Shown here one piece after another: positions 25,655 through 34,617 of a DNA stretch of 64,000 bases (the stretch's first letter is position 1; every line of letters starts with the position of its first letter). Source of the stretch: Streptoalloteichus tenebrarius (GTDB lineage: Bacteria; Actinomycetota; Actinomycetes; Mycobacteriales; Pseudonocardiaceae); contig NZ_JAMTCP010000030.1 of NCBI RefSeq assembly GCF_024171885.1, positions 1 through 64,000 of the forward strand. The letters are read 5' to 3'. Under the pieces are notes generated by a model that worked only from the letters and a program-made list of their open reading frames with translations, ran no database searches and was not told the origin of the DNA. The position numbers were made by a program, and so were the translations under genes.

Positions 25655-27234
25655 GCCCGCGTCGGACGAGCCAGCGCCGCCGCCGCGCCGGCCGGTTCTC
25701 GCTGCGCTCGCGCCTGCTGGTGGGCGTGCTCGCGCTGTCGGCCGTGGGCCTGCTCGGCGCCAACACGGCCTCGATCGTGTTGTTGCGCGACTACCTGACC
25801 TCCCAGATGGATGACGCGCTCGCGTCGGCGCACCGCCAGCTCGGGAACCTGGAGCGCCAGGGCTTCGACCCGAACATCCACCACGAGGAGCCCGTCGACG
25901 AGGACGTCCGCAGCGTGGTGCCGAAGGACATGGTGATCGAGTACCTCGCGGCCGACGGCGGCGTGCTGGTGCGGCTGGCCGGGTCCCTCGACCATCCCCC
26001 GCCGGCGCTGCCCGCGCTGGACCTCGCCTCCGCGCGGGAACGGGGGGATCGGCCGTTCGAGGTGGGGACGGCCTCGGGGGAGGACGAGGCCACCTACCGG
26101 GTGCAGGTCCGGCCCCTGGCGGGGGACAAGGGGGTCGCGCTGGTCGCGGTGGACGCGACGTTCCGCCAGGCCACCGCGCGGCGCCTGGTGCTGATCGAAC
26201 TCGTGGTCACGCTCGTCGTGCTCGGGGTGCTGGCCGCGCTGGGCCGGGGGGTCGCGCGGCTGGCGCTGCGGCCGCTGGACGACGTGGAGGACACGGCGGA
26301 GTCGATCATCACCGGGGGCGACCTGTCCCGCAGGGTGCCCGAGGCCGGGGCGCGGCCGTCCGAGATCGGCCGGCTGGTCACGACGCTCAACACGATGCTG
26401 GCCGAGATCGAGCGGGCGTTCCGGCAGCGGGCGGACTCGGAGGCGCGGCTGCGGCGGTTCGTCGCCGACGCCAGCCACGAGCTGCGCACGCCGCTGGCCG
26501 GCATCCGGGGCCTGGCCGAGCTGTACCGCCAGGGCGCGGTGCGGGACGAGGAGGAGACCCGGCGGCTGGTGTCCAGGATCGAGACCGAGGCGACCAGGAT
26601 GAGCCTGCTGGTCGAGGACCTGTTGCTGCTGGCCAGGATGGACGAGGAGCGCCGGTGGCGGCGGGAGCCGGTCGACCTGGTGCCGGTGGCGGTGGAGGCG
26701 GTCGAGTCGGCGCGGGTGGTCGACCCGGACCGCCCGCTGAGCCTGGTGATCCTGCCGGAGTCCGGGGACGACGACGCCCCGCCGCCCACCGTGCTCGGCG
26801 ACGAGGCGCGGCTCCACCAGGTGGCCGCCAACCTGCTGGGCAACGCGCTGAGCCACACGCCGGCTGGCACGCCGATCACCGTGCGGGTCGGGGTGGACGA
26901 GGACCTGCGGCACGGGGTGCTGGAGGTCGTCGACCGGGGGCCGGGGCTGACTAGGGAGCAGGCCGAACGGGTCTTCGAGCGCTTCTACCGGGGCGACCCG
27001 GCCAGGACGCGGCCGCACAGCCGGACCGGCTACGGCGGCACCGGGCTTGGTCTGTCCATTGTGGACGCCATTGTGACGGCGCACCGGGGCAGGGTGGAGT
27101 ACCTGCCCACGCCCGGCGGCGGCGCGACCTTCCGGGTGACGCTGCCGCTCGCCGACGAGGACGCGCCCGAGCCCGCCGACCGGGAGTCCCGGCCGGCCCT
27201 CTCCTCGGGTTCCGGGGGCGCCCCGCCGGCATGA
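25651..27234 (+). CDS. Membrane sensor histidine kinase
   Basis: Kinase of 527 aa. TM1 (SRLLVGVLALSAVGLLGANT, about 20-45), an extracytoplasmic sensor of about 140 residues, TM2 (LVLIELVVTLVVLGVLAALG), HAMP domain (LRPLDDVEDTAESII, then LSRRVPE), the phosphorylated His in FVADASHELRTPLAGI, N box in VAANLLGNALSHTPAG, and G boxes VVDRGPGLT and GYGGTGLGLSIVD. A disordered acidic tail follows. It overlaps the response regulator stop by four bases. The signal is unknown; the divergent RND exporter suggests an envelope stress or a toxic lipophile. Confidence 0.95.
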   Translation: MSPRRTSQRRRRAGRFSLRSRLLVGVLALSAVGLLGANTASIVLLRDYLTSQMDDALASAHRQLGNLERQGFDPNIHHEEPVDEDVRSVVPKDMVIEYLAADGGVLVRLAGSLDHPPPALPALDLASARERGDRPFEVGTASGEDEATYRVQVRPLAGDKGVALVAVDATFRQATARRLVLIELVVTLVVLGVLAALGRGVARLALRPLDDVEDTAESIITGGDLSRRVPEAGARPSEIGRLVTTLNTMLAEIERAFRQRADSEARLRRFVADASHELRTPLAGIRGLAELYRQGAVRDEEETRRLVSRIETEATRMSLLVEDLLLLARMDEERRWRREPVDLVPVAVEAVESARVVDPDRPLSLVILPESGDDDAPPPTVLGDEARLHQVAANLLGNALSHTPAGTPITVRVGVDEDLRHGVLEVVDRGPGLTREQAERVFERFYRGDPARTRPHSRTGYGGTGLGLSIVDAIVTAHRGRVEYLPTPGGGATFRVTLPLADEDAPEPADRESRPALSSGSGGAPPA

Positions 27235-27387
27235 CGAGGGCGAACACGACCGGGCCCGCCGGGCCGGAATCCGTCGCGCTGGAAGGAAACCCTGGCCGCC
27301 GTCGGGCGGCCGGCGGCCGTTAGAGTGAGCCCGCTCGACCGGTCGCGCCGGGGCACGCCGTCCACACCGGACACAGAGGATCTTGCG

Positions 27388-27403
27388 TCGAACGAGTGTT
27401 CTA
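27388..27403. promoter_or_regulatory. Possible LexA (SOS) box
   Basis: TCGAAC-GAGT-GTTCTA differs by one base from the actinobacterial LexA consensus TCGAAC-N4-GTTCGA. It lies 84 bases before the DUF6319-like gene, and TAGCAT at its right end could be a -10 box. One near-match in a promoter region is suggestive only. Confidence 0.35.
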
Positions 27404-27486
27404 GCATGCGCCCTGCGTGTCCACCGGTCCGCCGGCGGCACGTCGTCAGTCAGACAAGTCGACCCGGTCGAGAGGAAGCAACCATC

Positions 27487-27963
27487 GTGGGCTCGGACTC
27501 CCCTGCTCAGCACGACATCGAGGGCCAGCAGGACCACGGCGCGAGCGACAGCCCGGCGCCCGTGACCAGCGACCAGCCCACCCAGCCGGCCACGCCGGAG
27601 GCCGAGCGGCCGGCCGCCACGCCGACCGCGACGCCGGCCGCCGGCGAGGGCGCCACCGAGGGGCGCTCCCGCAAGAAGAGCACCGCGCGCAAGACCCGCA
27701 CGGTGGCGCTCACCCTGACCGTCACCGGCACCGAGGACGGCGACTGGCAGGCCGACCTGGTCCACGGCACCACCCGCGTGGTCCGTGGCCTGGCGGTGCC
27801 GGCGGCCGCGGTGGCCAGGGCGGCCAAGGAGCTGCACCCGGAGATCTCCGAGGGCATCGAGACGGTCCTGTCCGCCGCCAGGGAGCAGCACCGCGCCCGC
27901 ATGGAGCAGCTTGAGGCGGAGCTGGAGCGCGTCAAGCAGGCCCTGGCCGAGCTGGGCGAGTGA
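27487..27963 (+). CDS. DUF6319-like small protein
   Basis: Protein of 158 aa. Residues 1-65 are disordered (Ala, Pro, Thr, Gln), followed by a basic patch RSRKKSTARKTRT, then a compact domain (VALTLTVTGTEDGDWQADLV, VVRGLAVPAAAVARAAKELH) and a C-terminal coiled coil (AAREQHRARMEQLEAELERV). I recall this C-terminal pattern as DUF6319 of actinobacteria; no function is known. GTG 27487 follows AGGAAG by 8 bases; the frame upstream to 27325 is not protein-like. The basic patch and possible SOS box hint at a nucleic-acid role (inference). A strong terminator follows. Confidence 0.65.
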   Translation: MGSDSPAQHDIEGQQDHGASDSPAPVTSDQPTQPATPEAERPAATPTATPAAGEGATEGRSRKKSTARKTRTVALTLTVTGTEDGDWQADLVHGTTRVVRGLAVPAAAVARAAKELHPEISEGIETVLSAAREQHRARMEQLEAELERVKQALAELGE

Positions 27964-28035
27964 CCACGCCGCTCGGACGCCGAACAGCTCTGAACGGCGG
28001 GCGAGCGGCACTGAACGCCGAACGGCGCTGAACGA

Positions 28036-28076
28036 CGCTGTGGGCGCACGCGACCGGATCGCGTGCGCCCACAGCG
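28036..28076 (+). terminator. Strong hairpin terminator
   Basis: An 18-base perfect stem, CGCTGTGGGCGCACGCGA pairing after loop CCGGA with its complement, then CTTTC. It is 73 bases after the DUF6319-like gene and before the end of the convergent MFS pseudogene. Confidence 0.85.
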
Positions 28077-28120
28077 CTTTCTCACAGCATGAACACCTGG
28101 GAGTGTTGGACGCGCGGAGG

Positions 28121-29147
28121 TCAGGCCTCGCCCTCACGTCCCTCGGTGGGAAGCCGTGGGCGCGCGCACCGATCACCACCGCGAGCACCGGAACCATGAG
28201 CACGAGCACGCCCAGGGGAACGAGGCCGAGCCGACGCGGTCGAGCAGAACGCCGCCCACCACGCCGCCGACGCCCATCGCCGCGTTCCCCAGCGTGACGA
28301 GCACGGCCTGTGCCGCGTCGACCGCGCCCCGGTGGCGTCGCCGACGGCGGTCTGGAGCAGGGCGCCCTCCACCCCACCCGAGCCCCCACCACGCCACGGC
28401 CACGAACACCGGGGCGGGACTGGCGGCCAGCACCGCGAGGATCGCCGCCACGGCGACCAGGGACGCGCTTCCGATGCTGAGGAGGCGCAGCCGACGGTCG
28501 ATGCGCGGCCCCACGACCCAGATGCGCCCCCAGCAATGCGACGCCGAAGACCAACAGCACGAGGTCGACCGACCTCCCCATGCCGACGCCGTCGAGGAAC
28601 GTGGCGACGTAGGTGCAGAGGATCGCGTGCGCCAGCACGAAGACCAGCGTGACGGCCAGGACCGGGGCGACGCCGGGGATCGCGAGCGTCCGCGCGAGGG
28701 GGACCCACCGTTCCCGCCCCTGCCCCGAGTGGTCGGGGACGACCGCCATGATCCAGACGATCACGACGACCGCGAGGGCGGTCATCACCTCGAACGCCAC
28801 CCACCAGCCGAGCGCCCCGCCGAGGAAGGTGCCCGCCGGCACGCCCAACACCAGGACGAGCGGGATGCCGGTCATGGCGACGGCGGCCGCCTTGCCCTGG
28901 AGGGCCGCCTTGCCCTGAAGGTGGGCGGGCGCCATGCGGCGGGCGTACCCGGCCAGCAGCGACCAGGCCATGCCGGCGGCCACGCCCCCGGCGAACCGCG
29001 TGACCACGGCCGCACGCCGGTGGGCAGCGTCTCGGTCAGGCTGGTGACGAAGGCGGCGGTGGCCAACGCGAGCAAGGCCGGCAGGGGTGGTCGGCCGGTC
29101 GCGTGTTCGCTGGGGCCTTCGGCGCTGGCGGTACCGCAGTTACGCAT
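28121..29147 (-). pseudogene. Decayed MFS drug exporter (CmlR/AraJ-like)
   Basis: Pieces of one MFS transporter are spread over all three minus frames. In order they are LPALLALATAAFVTSLTETL (start, ATG 29147), then FAGGVAAGMAWSLLAGYARR, VLGVPAGTFLGGALGWWVAF, VFVLAHAILCTYVATFLDGV, then RIDRRLRLLSIGSASLVAVA, ALLQTAVGDATG, LGNAAMGVGGVVGGVLLDRV and LGVLVLMVPVLAVVIG. About 60 residues after the first segment are missing and at least four frameshifts occur (near 28530, 28365, 28320 and 28235). It cannot make a working exporter. The MerR-type regulator beside it is intact. Confidence 0.85.
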
Positions 29148-29194
29148 GGTGCGTATGCTCAAACCGTCACACTGATGTGAACGTCAACGTGACG
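29141..29194. promoter_or_regulatory. Cluster of three dyads before the MerR gene
   Basis: TACGCA-TGG-TGCGTA (29141-29155) covers the start codon of the MFS pseudogene, TCACA-CTGA-TGTGA lies at 29167-29180 and CGTCA-ACG-TGACG at 29182-29194. They fill the divergent promoter and are likely operators of the MerR regulator at 29213. Confidence 0.55.
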
Positions 29195-29212
29195 CTGTGG
29201 GGGGTCGAGCAC

Positions 29213-29641
29213 ATGCGCATCGGGGAGCTGTCGAAGCGGACCGGGACACCGCGGCGGCTGCTGCGCTACTACGAGGAACAGGGGCTGATCGTCTCCAGCC
29301 GCTGCGCCAACGGCTACCGCTCATACGACGAGCACACGGTGGAGCGCGTGATGCAGATCCGGGGACTGCTGGACGCCGGCCTGCCCACCCGGATCATCAA
29401 GCAGATCCTGCCCTGTCTCAACAAACCCCGGGTCATCCACTTCTCCGACGCCACGCCGGAGATGATCGCGATGCTGGAACACGAACGCGACCGCATGACC
29501 CAACGCATCGAGTGCCTGACCCGGAACCGCGACGCCGTCGCCGAGTACCTCGACATCGTGCGCGCCAACAACAGCGGCGACAGCGGAGACCGCGCCGAGG
29601 GCGTTCGGGAGAACCACCAGGGGATGGCGACCGCGTCATGA
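29213..29641 (+). CDS. MerR-family transcriptional regulator
   Basis: Regulator of 142 aa. The N-terminal winged helix is typical (MRIGELSKRTGTPRRLLRYY, EEQGLIVSSRCANGYRSYDE) and is followed by helix VMQIRGLLDAGLPTRIIKQI and a dimer coiled coil (MLEHERDRMTQRIECLTRNR). It has Cys residues (PCLNKP, IECLT) but not the metal-site arrangement of MerR or CueR. ATG 29213 is 7 bases after GGGGGG. It likely once controlled the divergent MFS exporter, now a pseudogene, as in drug-sensing MerR regulators. Confidence 0.9.
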   Translation: MRIGELSKRTGTPRRLLRYYEEQGLIVSSRCANGYRSYDEHTVERVMQIRGLLDAGLPTRIIKQILPCLNKPRVIHFSDATPEMIAMLEHERDRMTQRIECLTRNRDAVAEYLDIVRANNSGDSGDRAEGVRENHQGMATAS

Positions 29642-29715
29642 CCGGCGGGTCGGCGGAGCGGGCGCGGCGCTCCAGGGACTGACGATTCCGTGAGAACGCG
29701 CGTTCGCGCGCCTTC

Positions 29716-30192
29716 TCAGGAGCGTCCTTCCCGTTTCCTCGGGCCCTCCCCGTTCTCCCCCGAGGTCACGGCCGGGTGATCGGACTCCCCGCCCCGGGTG
29801 AGCTGACGCACGGCGTAGCTCAACGGCGGCACCAACAGGAACCACCACCACCAGCCGGTCGTGATCACGAGGACGAGCGCGACCGCGCCGGTCAGCGGGT
29901 ACAGCGCCTTCGCCACGCCGCTCACCGACCGCCCGCTCCTGGTCGCGGGCGCGGTCGCCGCCCGAGGGGCGACCTCCGCGCCCGCCCCGTCGTCGTCGAA
30001 CCTCGGGTGCGGGGCCGGCAGGTCCTCGAACAACGCGGCCAGCTCGGCCCTGGTGCGCGCGGCGGTGGCCATGGCGACCCGGCTGTCGAACTCGGCGAGG
30101 TCGATCCGCTGGAGCCGGACGTGCTCGCCCAACGCCTCGATCGCCCGCTCGCGCTCCTGGACGCTCGCGCGCGTCCCCGAGACCCTGTCCAT
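29716..30192 (-). CDS. DUF1707 domain membrane protein
   Basis: Protein of 158 aa. Residues 8-62 form a DUF1707 (SHOCT-like) domain: [40 protein letters not shown] and [12 protein letters not shown] linker leads to two membrane segments ([16 protein letters not shown] and [15 protein letters not shown]) near residues 95-128. Such proteins are common in actinobacterial envelopes, with no known role. The start is ATG 30192 behind GAAGGGACGG. It is not linked to an operon. Confidence 0.85.
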   Translation of the reverse strand: MDRVSGTRASVQERERAIEALGEHVRLQRIDLAEFDSRVAMATAARTRAELAALFEDLPAPHPRFDDDGAGAEVAPRAATAPATRSGRSVSGVAKALYPLTGAVALVLVITTGWWWWFLLVPPLSYAVRQLTRGGESDHPAVTSGENGEGPRKREGRS

Positions 30193-30511
30193 TTCCGTCC
30201 CTTCCGCCCCTTACTCCTGCCGGCGTCCGCTGCTCCGGCGGCCGACCGGCCGACGAGGTCAACGCGGGTTCGGCGACGTGCCCGGCATCGTCGCAGACGG
30301 AGCCGGGGGCGACGCCGGAAAGAGCAGGCGAGGGCCGCGTAATCCGTCTGATCTCACGTCGAAACGACCGCAATTCGGAAACAACGGTCACGCGCGGAGG
30401 CGTCGTCGGGCGCGGGAGGCGGCCGGCGCGACCTGGCCGGAGGGGGTTGGCCTCGGTCACAGTCGAGGCCGGGCGGAAAGCATCCGGCGCTGTTCGTTGT
30501 TCGACGAAGTC
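30193..30511. other. Intergenic region with a dyad before the luciferase-like gene
   Basis: 319 bases between divergent genes, less GC-rich around 30340-30390. GGCCTCG-N8-CGAGGCC at 30449-30470 is a perfect dyad 42 bases before the GTG at 30512 and may be an operator. Nothing else was recognised. Confidence 0.45.
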
Positions 30512-31522
<1,011 letters not shown>

Positions 31523-31577
31523 CTTCCCGCTGGGCGGCGCCGCCGTCCGGCTCGTCACCCTCCTCATCGTCACCGCG

Positions 31578-31609
31578 CCCACGCGGCGGAGGAACGCCCG
31601 CCGCGTGGG
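31578..31609. terminator. Bidirectional terminator, LLM gene / kynureninase
   Basis: Perfect 12-base stem CCCACGCGGCGG / CCGCCGCGTGGG with an 8-base loop in the 144-base gap between the convergent genes. Confidence 0.75.
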
Positions 31610-31666
31610 TGGCGCGTGCGGGGTGGGGCCTGTGCCCGAGGAGTGTGCGCGAGGCGTGTGCCCGAG

Positions 31667-32887
31667 CTACCCGAATCCGCGCTGTCCGAACGTCCTCGCG
31701 CGCACCACGTCTCCGAGCGCGTCCATGGCCGCCTCCAACTGCGCGTCGCAGAGATAGGGCGCGGGGCCGAACCGCAGATGCTCACCGCGACTGTCGGTGT
31801 GCACACCGCGTTCCGCCAGGCCGGCCCGCAGCTCCCCGGCGTGGGGCGACCGGAGCGCCAGGAAGCCGCCGAAACACTCGCGGGGCGTCGCACGGTCCCG
31901 CGTGACAACCTCCTCCGGCAGGTCGAGCTGGTCGAACCGGCGCGCCAGGAGGTCCACCTGGTGCAGGGAGACCTCGCGGAGGAACGGCGGCGTGAGCCCG
32001 TGGTTGGCGAAGAACCGGAAGACGCGGGCGGCGCGGTAGTGGCTGGTCGGGTCGTAGGTCGCGCCGGCGAAGCGGGCCGCGCCCCTGCCGTAGGGCACCA
32101 GGTCGGGCCGCTCGCCGTCGGCCAGCGCGGCGAACTCCGCGAACCACCCCGTCACCACCGGGCGCATCCGGTCGGCGTGCCCAGGGAGGCGCAGGAAGCA
32201 GTTGCCCTCGCCGAGCTGGAGGTACTTGTACCCGCCGCCGGTGACCCACGCGGTCTCCAACCCCCATTCGGACAACCGCACGGGCAGCACGCCGAGCGCG
32301 TGGTAGACGTCCACGAGCAGCTCGACGCCCCGCCGCTGACAGGCCGCGGCGAGCGCGTCGAGCCCCGGCACGATCCGGGACGTCGCGAACAACACCGCCG
32401 AGACCAACACCGCGCTCGTGCCGTCGTCGACCGCTTCGGCCAGCCGCGCGGCGAGGGTGTCCACGGGGTCGGTGCGCACCCGCACGACCTCGACGCCCTC
32501 CTCGGCGAGCCGGGCGAGCTGCCGGCGCAGCGTGTGGAACTCGCCGTCGGTGGTCACCAGCCGGGGCCGGGCGGCCAGGTCGAGCCCGGAGAGGAACCGG
32601 ATGACCAGGTCGTGGGTGCTCGCGGCCAGGGCGATCTCCGCGTCGGGGTCGCCGAGCAGGCGGCGGTAGCCCTCCCGCACCTCCTCCGCCCTGGCGAACG
32701 CGTGCTCCCACTTGTCGTCGACGTGGCGCGCGGCGTCCTCGAACGCCTCGACCTGACCCTCCAGCGCGACGTCCGGCCACGCCTGGTGGGAGTGCCCGGA
32801 GAGCAACAGCCGGTCGGCGACCCGGAACCGGCGGTAGTGCGCGGCGAGCGCGTTGGGGGCGCGCCGAAGATCGTCCACTGTGGTCAC
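31667..32887 (-). CDS. kynU: Kynureninase
   Basis: PLP enzyme of 406 aa (normal length) that splits kynurenine into anthranilate and alanine. It is a class V aminotransferase fold: LLLSGHSHQAWPDVALEGQV, IALAASTHDLVIRFLSGLDL, VLVSAVLFATSRIVPGLDAL, LLVDVYHALGVLPVRLSEWG with the PLP-binding Asp, and the Schiff-base Lys in GGGYKYLQLGEGNCFLRLPG, then GRGAARFAGATYDPTSHYRA. The GTG at 32887 overlaps the dioxygenase stop (GTGA). It is the last gene of the leftward unit paaX-like, kynA, kynU. Its product anthranilate feeds the CoA ligase of the divergent operon. Confidence 0.93.
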   Translation of the reverse strand: MTTVDDLRRAPNALAAHYRRFRVADRLLLSGHSHQAWPDVALEGQVEAFEDAARHVDDKWEHAFARAEEVREGYRRLLGDPDAEIALAASTHDLVIRFLSGLDLAARPRLVTTDGEFHTLRRQLARLAEEGVEVVRVRTDPVDTLAARLAEAVDDGTSAVLVSAVLFATSRIVPGLDALAAACQRRGVELLVDVYHALGVLPVRLSEWGLETAWVTGGGYKYLQLGEGNCFLRLPGHADRMRPVVTGWFAEFAALADGERPDLVPYGRGAARFAGATYDPTSHYRAARVFRFFANHGLTPPFLREVSLHQVDLLARRFDQLDLPEEVVTRDRATPRECFGGFLALRSPHAGELRAGLAERGVHTDSRGEHLRFGPAPYLCDAQLEAAMDALGDVVRARTFGQRGFG

Positions 32888-33675
32888 AGCTCGCTCCGCA
32901 CGGCCCAGAGGTCGGGGAACACCGGCCGGAACAGGGTGGTGCGCAGGTAGGCGGCGCCGGCCGAGCCGCCCGTCCCCGTCTTCGCGCCGATGGTCCGCTC
33001 GACCATCTTCACGTGGCGGTACCGCCACTCCTGGAGGCCCTCGTCCAGGTCGATCAGGTGCTCGGCGACCTCCGCCGGCGCGTTGTCGTCGCGGTAGACG
33101 GCGAGGAGCACCCGCTGCACGGCCGGGGACGGTTCGAGCGGCCGGCGCACGTCCCGCCGCAGCGCCTGGACCGGGACCTGGTACCCGTGCGCGGTGAGGT
33201 ACCGGAGGAAGGAGTCGAACAGCGACGGCCGCGCCATCGCGGCGGCGATACGGGCCCTGGCCGGGCTGTCCTCGGCGTAGGGCCGCAGCATGTTGTCGTC
33301 CCGCCGGCCGAGCACCGCCTCCAGCTCGCGGAACTGCGCGGACTGGAACCCGCTCGACGCCTCCAGCCGCGCGCGGAAGCTCAGGAACTGCCGGGGTGTC
33401 ATGGTCTCCAGCACGTCGATCTGCGCCACCGCGACCTTGAGGATGCGCAGCACCCGGCGCAGCGTGTGCGCGGCGTGCGTGGTGTCCCCGGCCTCCAGCC
33501 GTCGTTGCAGGTGCGCCAGCTCGTGCAGGACCTGCTTGAACCACAGCTCGTAGACCTGGTGGATGACGATGAACAGCATCTCGTCGTGTTCGGCGGAGCG
33601 CGGTCGCTGCGCCCCCAGCACCTCGTCCAGCGCGAGGTACGACGTGTAGGTCAACGCCGCGGACTGCTCGCTCAT
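32884..33675 (-). CDS. kynA: Tryptophan 2,3-dioxygenase
   Basis: Heme dioxygenase of 263 aa, first enzyme of tryptophan breakdown, giving N-formylkynurenine. Family stretches are ALTYTSYLALDEVLGAQRPR, HDEMLFIVIHQVYELWFKQV with the substrate-contact His and Tyr, DVLETMTPRQFLSFRARLEA, SGFQSAQFRELEAVLG and the proximal heme His in EWRYRHVKMVERTIGAKTGT, then GGSAGAAYL. ATG 33675 overlaps the upstream regulator stop and its own stop overlaps kynU, so the three genes are translationally coupled. No kynurenine formamidase of the known cyclase or hydrolase types lies beside it. Confidence 0.95.
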   Translation of the reverse strand: MSEQSAALTYTSYLALDEVLGAQRPRSAEHDEMLFIVIHQVYELWFKQVLHELAHLQRRLEAGDTTHAAHTLRRVLRILKVAVAQIDVLETMTPRQFLSFRARLEASSGFQSAQFRELEAVLGRRDDNMLRPYAEDSPARARIAAAMARPSLFDSFLRYLTAHGYQVPVQALRRDVRRPLEPSPAVQRVLLAVYRDDNAPAEVAEHLIDLDEGLQEWRYRHVKMVERTIGAKTGTGGSAGAAYLRTTLFRPVFPDLWAVRSEL

Positions 33676-34544
33676 GGGGTCACCGCCCGGTCGAAGTGAC
33701 GTCGCGCGCCGGGGTCCAGCGCCGTGTAGAGATCGTGGAAGAGGCGCACCGCCTCGGCACGGTGGGCCGGGGGCGGCGCGACGTCCTCCGGCAGTTCGGG
33801 GTCGAGGAAGGCGAACTGCCGGAAGGTGTGCACCAGCCGCGTGCGCAGCAGGAACGCCTCGCGGTCGGAGGGGGCGCCGTCCCTGGGGCGGCCGAACTCC
33901 GCGACGAAGGCGGCGTAGCGCCCGGCCAGCTCGTCCAGGTCCCAGACCCTGGCCACCAACGCGCGGAACCCGGCGGAGACCGTGGGCCGGCCCAGCAGGA
34001 CACCGGCGTGCGGGGTCACGCCCAGTTCCTCCAGCAGCGCGGTGACCTCCCGCTCCCTGTCGTGCGGCGCGAGCCACGCCCCGTCCTGCACGGGGCCGAA
34101 GCCCAGGAAGCGCAGCCGGCGCACCAGGCGCGCCCTGGCCAGGCGCTGGTCCTCGGGGATGGCGTGCCAGAGCGTGGTCCAGGTGTCGCCGCCGGCCCCG
34201 CGACCGAGGGTGAAGATGCGGCGGTCCCCCTCGTCGAGCACGGCCAGCGCGCGCGGGGTGAGCGCGTAGTGGACGAACCGGCCCTCCCGCACCCGGGCGA
34301 GCAGCTCGCGGCGCACCAGCCTGGCGAGCGCGACGCGCGCGGCGCCGGCGGAGAAGCCGAACTCCGCCAGGAGGCTGACCAGGCCGCCCGACCACACCCG
34401 CGCCCGGTCCCTCGGGTGGACGTGGGCGCCGAGCAGCGTGATCACCAGGTCCTGCGGCTGCGCCGCGAACGCCGGGTCGGGCTCGACGGACTCGACAGGC
34501 GCGCCGTCGCCCGGGGACCGGACGAGCGCTGTTCCCTCGGCCAT
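33672..34544 (-). CDS. PaaX-family transcriptional regulator
   Basis: Regulator of 290 aa. PaaX proteins repress aromatic catabolism genes and are released by an aryl-CoA. The N-terminal winged helix is FAAQPQDLVITLLGAHVHPR, SLLAEFGFSAGAARVALARL, VRRELLARVREGRFVHYALT; the central PaaX domain has GAGGDTWTTLWHAIPEDQRL and LRRLRFLGFGPVQDGAWLAP-like sequence; the C-terminal domain has VWDLDELAGRYAAFVAEFG. ATG 34544 was chosen; the frame extends to 34646 over the operator. It is the first gene of the unit with kynA and kynU. Anthraniloyl-CoA, the intermediate of the divergent operon, is the logical inducer (inference). Confidence 0.9.
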   Translation of the reverse strand: MAEGTALVRSPGDGAPVESVEPDPAFAAQPQDLVITLLGAHVHPRDRARVWSGGLVSLLAEFGFSAGAARVALARLVRRELLARVREGRFVHYALTPRALAVLDEGDRRIFTLGRGAGGDTWTTLWHAIPEDQRLARARLVRRLRFLGFGPVQDGAWLAPHDREREVTALLEELGVTPHAGVLLGRPTVSAGFRALVARVWDLDELAGRYAAFVAEFGRPRDGAPSDREAFLLRTRLVHTFRQFAFLDPELPEDVAPPPAHRAEAVRLFHDLYTALDPGARRHFDRAVTP

Positions 34545-34553
34545 GGGGTGATT

Positions 34554-34594
34554 CTTGGTTGACACCTCAGCCCAGTCAACTGTAAACCGTTGAC
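34554..34594. promoter_or_regulatory. Divergent promoter with three GTTGAC-type half-sites
   Basis: GTTGAC at 34558-34563, GTCAAC at 34575-34580 and GTTGAC at 34589-34594 form two overlapping dyads with 11- and 8-base spacers. Promoters fit on both sides: TTGACA (34559-34564) with TGTAAA (34581-34586) rightward, and TTGACT with AAGAAT 17 bases apart leftward. Each -35 box is one of the half-sites, so one bound repressor could silence both operons. The neighbouring PaaX-family protein is the obvious ligand. Confidence 0.65.
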
Positions 34595-34617
34595 GCGACC
34601 GGCGGGAGGTGGTCGAC

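Noticed and set aside
25627..29007. 1126-codon minus-strand frame running from the MFS region over the kinase gene
   Set aside because: Only the first 150 or so codons resemble an MFS protein; the rest is antisense to the histidine kinase and DUF6319-like gene.
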